DNA of 34,580 nucleotides from an uncultured Collinsella sp. (lineage in GTDB: Bacteria > Actinomycetota > Coriobacteriia > Coriobacteriales > Coriobacteriaceae): contig UQAU01000022.1 in the NCBI GenBank assembly GCA_900539035.1, positions 1-34,580 on the forward strand, read 5' to 3'. How positions within the stretch are numbered: the first letter of the stretch is position 1; every line of letters begins with the position of its first letter. The position numbers and the translations under genes were made by a program. The notes beneath the pieces are model-generated. The model was not told where the DNA came from and did no database searches. It saw only the letters and a list, made by a program, of their open reading frames with translations. Positions 1 to 8,008 of the stretch are shown here, piece by piece.

Positions 1-87
1 CCAGGCGCCCGGATGCGTCATGCCGAAATGGCGCGAAGCACGCGGTTGACAAAACTATAGAGACACGTCCCAAATTGGCTGCCCATG

Positions 88-133
88 GGAAACTGCGACC
101 CGGTTTTTGGCCGAATAGTGGGTCGCAGTTTCC
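88..133. repeat. 46-nt hairpin repeat, copy 1
   Basis: Perfect 14-nt inverted arms (GGAAACTGCGACCC at 88-101 and its complement at 120-133) enclose an 18-nt loop. It has the same 46-nt length and GGAAA...TTTCC / CCC...GGG architecture as the copies at 150-195 and 22083-22128. Its loop matches them best when read on the minus strand. It lies downstream of the HAD gene and could act as a terminator-like stem, but there is no clear T-run. Confidence 0.75.
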
Positions 134-149
134 GGATGGGGTGGGTTGC

Positions 150-195
150 GGAAAGTGCGACCCGGAATATTGCTCCAAAACGGGATGCATTTTCC
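150..195. repeat. 46-nt hairpin repeat, copy 2
   Basis: This imperfect hairpin begins GGAAAGTGCGACCCG and ends CGGGATGCATTTTCC, with about 12 of 15 arm positions paired. The loop contains GAAT and CAAAA. Together with copy 1, 16 nt away, it forms a head-to-head pair. Conserved blocks GGAAAG, CCCGGAAT, CAAAACGGG and TTCC fall at the same offsets as in the copy at 22083-22128. Confidence 0.7.
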
Positions 196-236
196 GCGCG
201 GCAGCATCTCCGCGACCGGGCAGCGCGCCAGCTTCG

Positions 237-905
237 TTACTCGCCCAAGATCAGCTCGGCGAGTGCGTCCTGGGTGTCCACCACGTAGTCGGCGCCGGCG
301 GCCTCCAGCTCTGCGCGGCCGCGGAAGCCCCAGCTGACACCCACGCTCTTAAGGCCGGCGTTGTGGCCGGTCAGGATATCGACATTCGAATCGCCCACAT
401 AGAGCGTGGTCGCCGGATTGGCGCCCAACTCCTTCATCACGTGCAGCGTGACGGGCGCTTCGGGCTTAGGCGGAAACGCATCGACACGGCCTTGCACCAG
501 CGCAAAGCGCTCGGAACCAAAGTATTTCTCGATAAGCGGGGCTGCCGAAATATGATCCTTGTTGGTGAGCACGGCAAGCTGAATGCCCGCGGCGCGCAGA
601 CGGTCGAGCATCTCAATCGTGCCGGCGTAGGGGGCGGTGTGGTCCTCCTTGTGCTCGCCGTAATAAGCTCTAAACTCGGCAAGTGTCTGCTCAAACATAC
701 GGCCGTCGCCCGCGTATTCGGCGGGCATAAAGCGCTCGACCAGCTTAAGCATGCCGTTTCCCACTTTGTAGCGGTACTCGTCCACGGCAAACGTGGGCCA
801 GCCGTGCATCTCGCAGGTATGGTTGCCGGCGGCTGCCAGGTCCTCGAGCGTGTTGAGGATGGTGCCGTCCAGATCAAAGATCACATGGGAAAAAGCTGCT
901 GCCAT
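237..905 (-). CDS. HAD-superfamily phosphatase, phosphoglycolate phosphatase-like
   Basis: A 222-aa soluble hydrolase of the HAD superfamily. Motif I is FDLDGT near residues 10-15, with nucleophile Asp11 and acid/base Asp13. Motif II is LTN, and the acidic motif IV is VGDSNVDI. An alpha-helical cap of about 70 residues follows motif I. This layout fits the Gph/PGPase-like subfamily, which dephosphorylates small phosphometabolites; the actual substrate cannot be read from sequence. The ATG at 905 was chosen because GGGAG lies 6 nt upstream; the in-frame ATG at 920 has no ribosome-binding site. A possible -10 (TATTAT on the minus strand, 940-945) lies upstream without a convincing -35. If the hypE remnant at 1029-1086 is real, this gene was once directly downstream of hypE. 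Confidence 0.88.
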   Translation of the reverse strand: MAAAFSHVIFDLDGTILNTLEDLAAAGNHTCEMHGWPTFAVDEYRYKVGNGMLKLVERFMPAEYAGDGRMFEQTLAEFRAYYGEHKEDHTAPYAGTIEMLDRLRAAGIQLAVLTNKDHISAAPLIEKYFGSERFALVQGRVDAFPPKPEAPVTLHVMKELGANPATTLYVGDSNVDILTGHNAGLKSVGVSWGFRGRAELEAAGADYVVDTQDALAELILGE

Positions 906-1028
906 GAAAGCTCCCGTCATTGGGTTTAAATCGCACCCCATAATACTGGGCTTTCGCGTTGGGCGTGCTTGGAATCTGAACATCTCCAGGGATATCAAGC
1001 CACATCGCGCCAGCCGTGCAATTCCGCC

Positions 1029-1086
1029 CTAGCAAATTCTCGGCAGCTGCTCTCCTACGAGCATGTCGAGGATGCGGGTCGAGCCC
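1029..1086 (-). pseudogene. Duplicated 3' end of hypE (18 codons plus stop)
   Basis: Read on the minus strand this segment encodes GSTRILDMLVGEQLPRIC followed by TAG, exactly the C-terminal 18 residues of the intact HypE at 8009-9043. Positions 1031-1086 match 8011-8066 at 54 of 56 bases, and both differences are synonymous. The stop codons differ (TAG here, TGA in the intact gene). Similarity decays just beyond the stop. The segment begins 1 nt past the stop codon of the regulator gene. There is no start codon or ribosome-binding site, so it is a remnant. It is in direct orientation with the intact copy and may mark an insertion boundary. Confidence 0.88.
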
Positions 1087-1087
1087 T

Positions 1088-3058
1088 CTACCCGATACCG
1101 TCGGTAAACGCAGCCAGAAACTCCTCGAACGTGTCGGTCTGCATGAGCCTCATCGTTGTCTCTACCGAGGAGAACACCTCGATAATCAGGTCGAGCACAT
1201 CTCTAAAGAGCCCCATGTCCTCCTGTGCGATGCCTATAAGCAGCGCAAACCGCACGTTGTGGCGTCCCCAGGGAATCGGGGCGTCATTGTGGGCCACGGC
1301 GATAAACGAACGCTCGGGATATATCGAGATCGCGTGGGGCATGGCAAGGCTGTCGGTAAACGCCGTCGACGAGACGCTCTCGCGCAGATGCACGTCAGCG
1401 ATATACTCGGGCGTTGCGAGTCCCTGAGCGGCCAAAAGCTCTCCCATTCGGTCGATGCAGCTTGTGGCGTCGTTTGCGTCTACGTTGCGCATAAACAGCC
1501 CCGGCTGCAGCAGGCGTCCCAAAAGGCCCTGGGCATAGAGACGCCGCCGTCGCTCTTGGATGGCGCAAAGCCGATCGCGGATCTTTCGCACGTTTTGCTT
1601 AGTGAGGATTGGCCCGATCAAGATCTTGGTGCTGCCGCCGCAAACCGGCACGTCGATCGTGGTGACCACCACGTCGCTCTCGGGGGGATCGGCCAGGTAG
1701 CCATCACAGCTCATCACGGCAACAACACTTATGGCGTCGCCAAACTCGGCCTTGAGGTCGTCGACGAGTCTGCGTGCAAAATCGTGATACTCCTCGATAA
1801 TCACCGTGCAGGTGATGGCACCGTCGGGTGCGGAGAACTTCTCAAAATAGGCGCCGATGTGAAAGGCGATAAACGCGATTTCATTCTCGCCTACCTCAAC
1901 ATTCATGGCGGTCGAGAAACGGTGGGCGATATAGACCGCCATGTCGTAGACCGGTGCGTGTTCGCTTTTGATCTGCGCGGCGAGCGGGTTGGGGTAGCTT
2001 ACGTGGTAGACGGCGCGCTGGTAGGCGTTAAACATATGCAGGACGAGCTGCAGGCGCATAGGCTCGTCGATAAAGCGCGGCAGGTTGTAGCGCTCGCCGC
2101 ACTCGTCGAGAATCCCCAGGACCATGTCAACAAAATCGCGGTCGATGATGCTCGCGAGCTTCTCGCGGTTGAGGTCGCCAAAATCACAGCGCTCGACGGA
2201 AAGCGCCAAAAGCAGCAGGATCTGCTGAAAATCGGCACGCGGGATGGCACAGCCAAACTCCTTCTCAAAGTAGGCGGCGATGCGCTGGGCGCAGTGCACA
2301 ATCTGCTCGCGTTGCCCAAGCTGCGCCACCAGGCCGTCTCCGTCGATGGGGCCGTCCACCTCGCTGAGCTCGTTGTTCGAGGTGAGCCTGATGATGATCA
2401 CCAGCAGGTGCATAAGCAGGTTGGAGAACGCGTAGTCGTTGATAAACAGGTCCGAGCGCTGGCAGATCTCGACCAGGCTCGAGAGGGTCGCCTGCACGTC
2501 AAAGCTGGGAAACATGTTCTCGAGCGTCTTGGTCGAGGTGAAGTAGCCATAGGAGTTGTGGGTGGCTATGTGGCCGAGAAGTTTGCGCTTGTCGGCCTCG
2601 CGCCCCGTGAGCGTCATGCGGTAGTCGTGCGTCTCGACATTGAGGCCAAACTGTCGCACGAGCGCACGCACCTGCGGCATCACGGAGCTCTGAAACGTGC
2701 TCTCGCTGATAAAGAGTTCATCGGCGATATCAAAGACGGAGAGTCCACCGCGTGCGTTGACGAGGCGCGAGATGGTAAAGTCGCGTCGCGTATCGGTGCC
2801 GGCGGGGGCGATATCAGTGTTGCCGGGGAGGGAGGTCGGGGCATTGTCGGCGGCCGACGCTGTTGCAGCGAGGCGATATCCCTCTTTAGATGATTCGATA
2901 TGTCGTGCGCCGGTCTCGTTGACCTCGGCAACATAGTTGCGGATGCTGCGCTCGCTTGCGCCCAATAAGCTGGCGAGCATAGATGAGGATACCCAGGAGC
3001 TGCTGTTTTCGAGCACATTGATCATGCGGTTGATGCGGTTCTGCTTAGCGCTCGCCAT
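1088..3058 (-). CDS. PRD-domain transcriptional activator with EIIA domain (LicR/MtlR type)
   Basis: A 656-aa multidomain regulator of the BglG/LicR/MtlR class. The N-terminus has a helix-turn-helix of HTH_11 type (about residues 5-55) and a second Mga-like HTH (about 110-150). Two PTS regulation domains follow (about 190-300 and 305-410), with histidines in LLMHLL and AFHIGAYF. Then come an EIIB-like segment (about 420-500) and an EIIA fructose/mannitol-type domain ending the protein, with the motif MPHAI. Such proteins activate PTS operons and are tuned by phosphorylation from HPr and their cognate EII. The ATG at 3058 has GGGAG 8 nt upstream, and earlier in-frame starts lack such a signal. 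The gene diverges from the PTS operon across a 302-bp spacer holding an array of operator-like repeats, so that operon is the likely target. LicR versus MtlR naming is not resolvable here. Confidence 0.9.
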   Translation of the reverse strand: MASAKQNRINRMINVLENSSSWVSSSMLASLLGASERSIRNYVAEVNETGARHIESSKEGYRLAATASAADNAPTSLPGNTDIAPAGTDTRRDFTISRLVNARGGLSVFDIADELFISESTFQSSVMPQVRALVRQFGLNVETHDYRMTLTGREADKRKLLGHIATHNSYGYFTSTKTLENMFPSFDVQATLSSLVEICQRSDLFINDYAFSNLLMHLLVIIIRLTSNNELSEVDGPIDGDGLVAQLGQREQIVHCAQRIAAYFEKEFGCAIPRADFQQILLLLALSVERCDFGDLNREKLASIIDRDFVDMVLGILDECGERYNLPRFIDEPMRLQLVLHMFNAYQRAVYHVSYPNPLAAQIKSEHAPVYDMAVYIAHRFSTAMNVEVGENEIAFIAFHIGAYFEKFSAPDGAITCTVIIEEYHDFARRLVDDLKAEFGDAISVVAVMSCDGYLADPPESDVVVTTIDVPVCGGSTKILIGPILTKQNVRKIRDRLCAIQERRRRLYAQGLLGRLLQPGLFMRNVDANDATSCIDRMGELLAAQGLATPEYIADVHLRESVSSTAFTDSLAMPHAISIYPERSFIAVAHNDAPIPWGRHNVRFALLIGIAQEDMGLFRDVLDLIIEVFSSVETTMRLMQTDTFEEFLAAFTDGIG

Positions 3059-3139
3059 GGTTTTTCTCCCAGAGATGATCGGCAGATAGGGTGTACCGCC
3101 CCATGGTATCTCAGGGAAAGGCGGGGCGTCTTTTTCAAT

Positions 3140-3212
3140 TTGCCGCCCAAGCGGAAAACCGCCCGGCTTGCCGTGCAAGCGGAATATCTGCCGCCTTGCC
3201 GCCATGCGGCAA
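3140..3212. promoter_or_regulatory. Three operator-like iterons with 28-bp spacing
   Basis: Three 17-bp near-palindromes start at 3140, 3168 and 3196, exactly 28 bp apart: TTGCCGCCCAAGCGGAA, TTGCCGTGCAAGCGGAA and TTGCCGCCATGCGGCAA. The third is a perfect 7-3-7 palindrome. Related half-sites (CCGCCC, TGCCGCC, TTGGCGGCAAG) lie between and after them. The array sits in the divergent spacer between the PRD activator and the PTS genes, just upstream of a putative -10 at 3246. This is the position expected for activator sites. Binding by the neighbouring regulator is inference. Confidence 0.65.
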
Positions 3213-3220
3213 AAAGACGG

Positions 3221-3251
3221 TTGGCGGCAAGAACCCTCTGCCGCGTATAGT
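3221..3251 (+). promoter_or_regulatory. Putative promoter of the PTS operon
   Basis: The -10 candidate is TATAGT at 3246-3251 (5 of 6 to consensus). The -35 candidate is TTGGCG at 3221-3226, with a long 19-bp spacer. A weak -35 fits an activator-dependent promoter, and the iteron array ends 8 bp upstream of it. No start site is known. Confidence 0.4.
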
Positions 3252-3360
3252 GCAGTCACGGTCAGGGGCGGCCGGGTCGACACGGACGCCCAAGAACATG
3301 GCGGGGACCGCGGCGGCATCGGAGCCGCCTTGGGCCCGCTTATTGGGAAAGGAGTACCCC

Positions 3361-3690
3361 ATGGCAGACGAGAACGGCACCGTCCGTATTCTTCTCGCTT
3401 GCGGCATCGGTGCCTCGACCGGCTTTATGGCGGCGGGCATGCGCAAGGTCGCAAAGTCCAAGGGGCTTGACTGCACCATCAAGGCAGTCAGCAAGTCCGA
3501 GATCATGGACTACGCAGATAAGATCGACATCCTTCTGCTCGGCCCGCACTTCGCCTCCGAGGTGCCCGAGATTCAGTCTCAGGTGGCATCTCACGGCGTG
3601 AAGGTCATGGCCATCGACCCCGAATATTATGCGGCGCTCGACGGCGAGAGCATTCTCGAGGATGCCTACGACCTGCTTGACGAGGACTAG
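3361..3690 (+). CDS. PTS lactose/cellobiose-family EIIB
   Basis: A 109-aa cytoplasmic phosphotransfer protein. The N-terminal phosphocysteine loop reads RILLACGIGAST, with Cys14 as the predicted phosphorylated residue. The rest gives the alternating beta/alpha fold of IIB-Lac/Cel proteins, including ILLLGPHF for the core strand. It would take phosphate from the IIA encoded at 5106 and pass it to the sugar carried by the IIC encoded next. The ATG at 3361 follows a good GGAAAGGAG site. It is the first gene of the operon, 11 nt before IIC. The C-terminus is strongly acidic. The sugar is inferred from the GH1 enzyme downstream. Confidence 0.93.
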   Translation: MADENGTVRILLACGIGASTGFMAAGMRKVAKSKGLDCTIKAVSKSEIMDYADKIDILLLGPHFASEVPEIQSQVASHGVKVMAIDPEYYAALDGESILEDAYDLLDED

Positions 3691-3701
3691 GAGGGGACAA
3701 C

Positions 3702-5015
3702 ATGCTGCAAAAGTTCATGGAAGCGGTCCAGGCGTGGATCACCGAGCATGTCGTCCCCGTGATGAACAAGCTTACCTCAACTTATTGGTTCGGCGTCATC
3801 TCAGACGCGGTCCTCTACATCGTTCCCTTCTCCATGGTTTCGGCAATCCCGAGCCTTTGGAACATCATCCGTCGTTTTGTCCCGACGCTCCCCGATCTGT
3901 CGCCGCTCACGACGTTCAGCTTCGGTCTCGTTGGCCTGTTCATGGCGTTTATCATTCCGCACAACGTCGCGGTTAAGGAAGATCGCAAGGACCGCAGCAT
4001 GATTGCCGGTTTCACCGGTATAGGCGCCTTCATGCTGTGTATGAATCCTACGATCACTGAAGACGGTTACGTTTTTCAGATGGCCAAGTTCGGCGCCGGC
4101 GGTATGTTCACCGCCATGGTTGTGGGCTTTGTCGTGGGCTTCATCTACAAGCGCATGGCTCGCATGACATTCTTCTCGGAGGACAGCATGGTCCCCGACT
4201 TTGTCAAGAACTGGTTCGATAACATCATCGCCGTCTTGCTGTCGCTCTTCGTTGCGTGGCTTTTCACCAACATGCTTCAGGTTGACGTCTTTGGCGCCGT
4301 TGCGATCATCCTGTCGCCCGTCACCGGCTTTGCCCAGACGCTCCCTGGTACTATTGCGATTCCGCTCGTCATGGACACCTTCTATTTCTTCGGCATCTCC
4401 GGCTGGGTCTTCTCGCCCATCCAGCAGTCCATCCAAAAGTCCGCCCTTGCCGAGAATATGGCTGCATATGCCGCCGGCCTTACCCCGACGAATATCAACG
4501 CCTACGGTATTACTCGCTACATCATGATCGGCGGCGAGGGCGCTACGCTCCCGCTGGCTTTCTACATGCTTTTCGCCAAGTCTAAGAAGAACAAAACGCT
4601 CGGTCGCGCCACGATCGTCCCGTCTCTGTTCAACATCAACGAGCCACTCGTGTTCTCTACGATCGTTGCCAACCCCTTCATGTTCATCCCTATGGTGCTT
4701 CAAGCCATCATCCTGCCGGCCAACGCCTATCTGTGGATGAGCATGGGCTGGGCGAGCCTTCACGTTGAGAATTTCGACATGAACTTCCTGCCCAATGCTG
4801 TCTCGGCGTTCTTTATGTCCGGTGGCGACATTCGCAACGTTGCCCTGGTTTGCGTGAACCTGCTGATCGCCGCGATTCTCTGGTTCCCGTTCTTCAAGGC
4901 GGCCGACAACTATCAATGCAAGGTCGAGGAAGAGAAAGCAGCTGAAAAGGCAGCCAAGAAGGCGGCGAAGAAGGCGGCCAAAGAGGCTGCTGCCGCAGCC
5001 GCCATCGCCGAGTAG
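3702..5015 (+). CDS. PTS lactose/cellobiose-family EIIC permease
   Basis: A 437-aa integral membrane protein with roughly ten hydrophobic segments, the translocating subunit of a IIC-Lac/Cel transporter. Recognisable stretches include the conserved NINEPLVFS segment (about residues 307-315), typical of the substrate-binding region, and a long VMDTFYFFGISGW region. Length agrees with the family. It ends in an unusual Lys/Ala/Glu-rich tail of about 30 residues (repeated KAAKKAA), probably a cytoplasmic helix. An AGGAGGGG site precedes the ATG. The IIB-IIC-IIA order as separate polypeptides is normal for this class, and a beta-glucoside or cellobiose-like sugar is the likely substrate. Confidence 0.92.
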   Translation: MLQKFMEAVQAWITEHVVPVMNKLTSTYWFGVISDAVLYIVPFSMVSAIPSLWNIIRRFVPTLPDLSPLTTFSFGLVGLFMAFIIPHNVAVKEDRKDRSMIAGFTGIGAFMLCMNPTITEDGYVFQMAKFGAGGMFTAMVVGFVVGFIYKRMARMTFFSEDSMVPDFVKNWFDNIIAVLLSLFVAWLFTNMLQVDVFGAVAIILSPVTGFAQTLPGTIAIPLVMDTFYFFGISGWVFSPIQQSIQKSALAENMAAYAAGLTPTNINAYGITRYIMIGGEGATLPLAFYMLFAKSKKNKTLGRATIVPSLFNINEPLVFSTIVANPFMFIPMVLQAIILPANAYLWMSMGWASLHVENFDMNFLPNAVSAFFMSGGDIRNVALVCVNLLIAAILWFPFFKAADNYQCKVEEEKAAEKAAKKAAKKAAKEAAAAAAIAE

Positions 5016-5060
5016 GCGAGACGCCGGGGCCCATTGCCCTGGATTAGGCAATCATTCGAT

Positions 5061-5086
5061 GCCCCGGTTGTGGAAACGACCGGGGC
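5061..5086 (+). other. Intercistronic hairpin in the PTS operon
   Basis: An 8-bp GC-rich stem (GCCCCGGT and ACCGGGGC) with a 10-nt loop lies between IIC and IIA, 19 nt before the IIA start. There is no U-run, so it is more likely an mRNA-stabilising or processing stem than a terminator. Confidence 0.45.
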
Positions 5087-5105
5087 CACAGGAAAGGAGA
5101 CCACG

Positions 5106-5435
5106 ATGGCCGAGGAAGAGCCCATTAACATTCCCGCCGTTGCGATGAACGTCATCATCAACGCCGGTGACGGCCGTGCCTGTATCGATAAGGCGATGGA
5201 CGCCCTGGCAGAGTTCGATTTCGACGCGGCAGAGGCCCATCTGGCGGAGGCCGACGAGAAGATCCTCGAGGCCCATAAGTCCCAGACCGAGATGATCCAG
5301 CGTCAGGCTGGTGGCGAGGAGGTCGAGTACTCGTTGCTCTTTGTCCACGCCCAAGACACGCTTATGACCATCAGTGCCGAGTTGCACATGGCCAAGAAGA
5401 TGATGCCCGTCGTGCGTGCACTCGCCGCGAAATAG
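5106..5435 (+). CDS. PTS lactose/cellobiose-family EIIA
   Basis: A 109-aa, all-helical cytoplasmic phosphocarrier. The active-site motif is LLFVHAQDTLM: His81 is the predicted phosphohistidine and Asp84 corresponds to the metal-binding aspartate of trimeric IIA-Lac. It receives phosphate from HPr and hands it to the IIB Cys14. The ATG at 5106 follows GGAAAGGAG; the upstream in-frame ATG at 5034 has no site and would add non-family residues. The gene follows IIC by 90 nt and precedes the GH1 gene by 82 nt. Confidence 0.93.
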   Translation: MAEEEPINIPAVAMNVIINAGDGRACIDKAMDALAEFDFDAAEAHLAEADEKILEAHKSQTEMIQRQAGGEEVEYSLLFVHAQDTLMTISAELHMAKKMMPVVRALAAK

Positions 5436-5517
5436 CGTCGTGGAACCCGTGCACGTTTCTAAATCCAAAACGACCCGTTACCTATTGATTCCGACCATTG
5501 AGAGATGAGGACATAGC

Positions 5518-7056
5518 ATGATTGATCTTTCTACTTATGACTTTGGCGATGCCTTCCCGGAGGGCTTCCTCTGGGGCGGCGCCACGGCGGCCAACCAGGT
5601 CGAAGGCGCCTGGAACGAGGGCGGTCGCGGACCGGCCGTCTCGGACTACGTCATCCTGCTCGACCGCGAGACGTGTGCCCGCGAGGGTATTGTCGAGGGC
5701 GGCCCGCTCAACTCCGTGACGCGTCAGTCCCTTGCCGCTCGCAAGGCAAACGAGATGGCTTACGACTTCCCCAAGCGTCGCGGCATTGATTTCTACCACA
5801 CCTACAAGGAGGACATTGCGCTCCTCGGCGAGATGGGCTTCGGCGTCTTCCGTATGAGCATCTCCTGGAGCCGTATTTTCCCAAACGGAGACGACGCGCT
5901 GCCCAACGAGGAGGGTTTGGCCTTCTACGATAAGGTGTTCGACGAGTGCCACAAGCACGGCATTGAGCCCATGGTTACCCTCAACCATTTCGATATGCCG
6001 CTCCACCTGGCAGAGGAGTATAACGGTTTCGCGAGCCGCCACGTTGTCGACGCCTTCGAGCATTACGCCGAGACGCTCTTCCGTCGCTACAAGGGTAAGG
6101 TCAAGTACTGGATGACCTTCAACGAGATTAACCACGTGTATGCCAACCCCTGCACCTGCTGCGGTGTTATCTGGGATGAGAACGAGGACGGCTCCAACCC
6201 CTATGCCGGGCGCTGGCCCGAGAAGTTCCAGGTCGCGCACAACCAGCTTGTCGCGTCCGCCAAAGCTGTCATCAAGCTGCGTGAGATCGACCCCGAGGCA
6301 CATATCGGCAACATGCTCTGCCGTCTTGAGAACTACGCCGAGACCTCCAAGCCCGAGGACCAGCTCCAGGTGCTGTTCGAGGATCATTTCAACTGGTTCT
6401 TCACCGATATCCAGGCCAAGGGCGAGTATCCCTACTACGTCAAGCGCTTCTTCCGCGATTACGGCGTAGACATCAAGATGGAAGACGGTGACCTCGAGAC
6501 CCTCAAGGCCGGTACCGTCGACTATATTTCGATCAGCTACTACATGACCTACATCATGCGCTACAAGGGCAAGGTGTCCCCGGAGCCTTCCGGCAAGTTG
6601 CTGACCGAGATTAAGAACCAGTACCTCGAGATGACCGAGTGGGGTTGGCCGATCGATCCGGTGGGCTTCCGCATCACGCTTAACCACATCTACGACCGTT
6701 ATCACCTGCCGATCTTTATCGCCGAGAACGGTAACGGCATGACCGAGAACCGCGACGAGAACGGTTATTGCGATGACGATGCTCATATCGAATACATGAA
6801 GGAGCATGTCGAGCAGATGCATCAGGCAATTCTCGACGGCGTTGACGTCTTCGGTTACGCCTGGTGGGGCCCCATTGATCTCATCAGCTCCGGTACGTCC
6901 GAGATGACTAAACGCTATGGCCAGATTTCGGTCAATCAGGACGACCATGGCGACGGCACCGGCAAGCGTGGCAAGAAGAAGAGCTTCTTCTACTACAAGA
7001 AGCTCATCGCAAGTAACGGCGCCGACACCGCAACTGATAACATTGTGGTGGAGTAA
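5518..7056 (+). CDS. GH1 6-phospho-beta-glucosidase
   Basis: A 512-aa glycoside hydrolase family 1 (beta/alpha)8-barrel. The N-terminal signature FLWGGATAANQVEGAW is present. The acid/base glutamate lies in TFNEINH (Glu203) and the nucleophile in IAENGNG (Glu403). The residue after TFNE is Ile rather than the more common Pro. Family knowledge plus linkage to a complete IIB-IIC-IIA set indicates hydrolysis of 6-phosphorylated beta-glucosides after PTS uptake, releasing glucose 6-phosphate and an aglycone or glucose. It is slightly longer than many GH1 enzymes (about 450-480 aa), with an extended loop after the acid/base region. Start at ATG 5518 after a GAGG-containing leader. It is cotranscribed with HPr, 9 nt downstream. 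Confidence 0.92.
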   Translation: MIDLSTYDFGDAFPEGFLWGGATAANQVEGAWNEGGRGPAVSDYVILLDRETCAREGIVEGGPLNSVTRQSLAARKANEMAYDFPKRRGIDFYHTYKEDIALLGEMGFGVFRMSISWSRIFPNGDDALPNEEGLAFYDKVFDECHKHGIEPMVTLNHFDMPLHLAEEYNGFASRHVVDAFEHYAETLFRRYKGKVKYWMTFNEINHVYANPCTCCGVIWDENEDGSNPYAGRWPEKFQVAHNQLVASAKAVIKLREIDPEAHIGNMLCRLENYAETSKPEDQLQVLFEDHFNWFFTDIQAKGEYPYYVKRFFRDYGVDIKMEDGDLETLKAGTVDYISISYYMTYIMRYKGKVSPEPSGKLLTEIKNQYLEMTEWGWPIDPVGFRITLNHIYDRYHLPIFIAENGNGMTENRDENGYCDDDAHIEYMKEHVEQMHQAILDGVDVFGYAWWGPIDLISSGTSEMTKRYGQISVNQDDHGDGTGKRGKKKSFFYYKKLIASNGADTATDNIVVE

Positions 7057-7065
7057 GGAGTAGAG

Positions 7066-7332
7066 ATGGTTTCCAAGACGACGGTCGTCAAGAATCCGAG
7101 CGGCATCCACGCGCGCCCTGCATCGCTGTTTGTGCAGGAGGCGAGCAAGTACGAGAGCTCGATTACCGTTGGCAAGGTGGGCGGAGACGCCAAAGACGCC
7201 AAGTCAATCCTGATGGTCATGAGCCTGGGAATGGCCTGTGGTTGCGAGATTGAGATCGCAGCCGACGGCGCCGACGAGGCGGCCGCCGTCGATGCCCTCG
7301 TGGCGCTTATCGAGAGCGGCTGCGGGGAGTAG
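7066..7332 (+). CDS. HPr-family phosphocarrier protein
   Basis: An 88-aa HPr. GIHARPAS contains the phosphorylatable His15. AKSILMVMSLGM contains Ser47, equivalent to the Ser46 that HPr kinase modifies. It relays phosphate from enzyme I to EIIA. AAGGAG precedes the ATG 9 nt after the GH1 stop. Finding HPr inside a sugar-specific operon rather than beside ptsI is notable: this may be a dedicated or second HPr. A GC-rich terminator-like stem follows at 7396. Confidence 0.93.
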   Translation: MVSKTTVVKNPSGIHARPASLFVQEASKYESSITVGKVGGDAKDAKSILMVMSLGMACGCEIEIAADGADEAAAVDALVALIESGCGE

Positions 7333-7395
7333 GCGGGCAAAAGCCGCGTCGATGTTTTTTTGGGGTCATCCGGAGTGGGTTGGCCCCAGATAGAC

Positions 7396-7423
7396 GGGCC
7401 CGCCGGTGCGTGCCGGTGGGCCC
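7396..7423 (+). terminator. GC-rich stem-loop after the HPr gene
   Basis: GGGCCC-G-CCGG pairs with CCGG-T-GGGCCC around a 6-nt loop (one G.U pair), followed by CCTTGCTTT. It lies 63 nt after the HPr stop and 22 nt before the next gene, so it probably attenuates rather than fully ends transcription. Confidence 0.5.
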
Positions 7424-7444
7424 CTTGCTTTAGGGAGGTTAACG

Positions 7445-7885
7445 ATGGGGGCAAGAAACGTCGGTGTTAGGGGCGCGGGACGCGCCGGGGCACGCTCGGC
7501 TCTCACGGCTCTGGGGGTCATGTCGCTGGTCTATGCGGGCGGCGTTCTGCTTATGGACGCGACCGTGGGCGGGCGTACGGGCTCTGCGGCGGCCTCTGCT
7601 TCGATCGCGTCGATGTTCGTTACCTTGCTGCTTATCGTGGCGTTGATCTTCTCTGAGGTGCGGGCATATCGGGCGGTGGTGGCCTCGGTGCCCTTTGAAC
7701 CCGGTATGGGCGACAAGGTGCTGCTGGGCCTCTCGCTCTGGTTTGTCGGCGGCATGCCGCTCGGCATCGCCAACCTGGTTCGCGCCGTGGCGCTTGGAGG
7801 CGTCGGCGACGTGCGCCAGATTCTCATACAGCTGGGCGTGAGCGTCGCGCTCGTGCTACTGACGTATCCAAAGTTCCGAGCGTAG
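7445..7885 (+). CDS. Small integral membrane protein of unknown function
   Basis: A 146-aa protein with four predicted membrane segments, approximately residues 19-39, 49-68, 95-112 and 123-140, and an Arg/Gly-rich N-terminus. No catalytic motif or family was recognised. The ATG at 7445 follows GGGAGG. It is the last gene before a strong bidirectional terminator and is separated from HPr by a stem-loop, so membership of the PTS operon is uncertain. It lies inside the segment bounded by the two hypE 3' ends. Confidence 0.75.
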   Translation: MGARNVGVRGAGRAGARSALTALGVMSLVYAGGVLLMDATVGGRTGSAAASASIASMFVTLLLIVALIFSEVRAYRAVVASVPFEPGMGDKVLLGLSLWFVGGMPLGIANLVRAVALGGVGDVRQILIQLGVSVALVLLTYPKFRA

Positions 7886-7911
7886 ATAACGGCAAAGCTC
7901 GCAAATGCAAG

Positions 7912-7947
7912 GACCCCCGCGACCGATTCGATTCGGTCGCGGGGGTC
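7912..7947. terminator. Bidirectional terminator between the membrane protein and hypE
   Basis: A perfect 15-bp stem (GACCCCCGCGACCGA and its complement) with a 6-nt loop lies between convergent genes. It is followed by TCTTGT on the plus strand and TTGCATTTG on the minus strand. It would serve both the gene ending at 7885 and hypE. Confidence 0.8.
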
Positions 7948-8008
7948 TCTTGTGCTGAGCCGGTCAAAAGCTCATTGTTCAAAGCGCGGTGGCGCGCGGA
8001 TGCCGCCG

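Noticed and set aside
46..74. TTGACA at 46-51 as a promoter -35
   Set aside because: No -10 at suitable spacing and no gene follows on the plus strand.
1016..2893. Long plus-strand reading frame (625 codons) opposite the PRD regulator
   Set aside because: It is antisense to a well-supported gene and encodes no recognisable domain. Long opposite-strand frames are expected from high-GC codon bias.
3140..3223. Three 28-bp units considered as a CRISPR array
   Set aside because: The units are contiguous, without unique spacers, imperfect and inside a divergent promoter region. They fit operator repeats; no cas gene is present.
5482..7110. Minus-strand 542-codon frame opposite the GH1 gene
   Set aside because: Antisense shadow; the GH1 protein on the plus strand has both catalytic glutamates.
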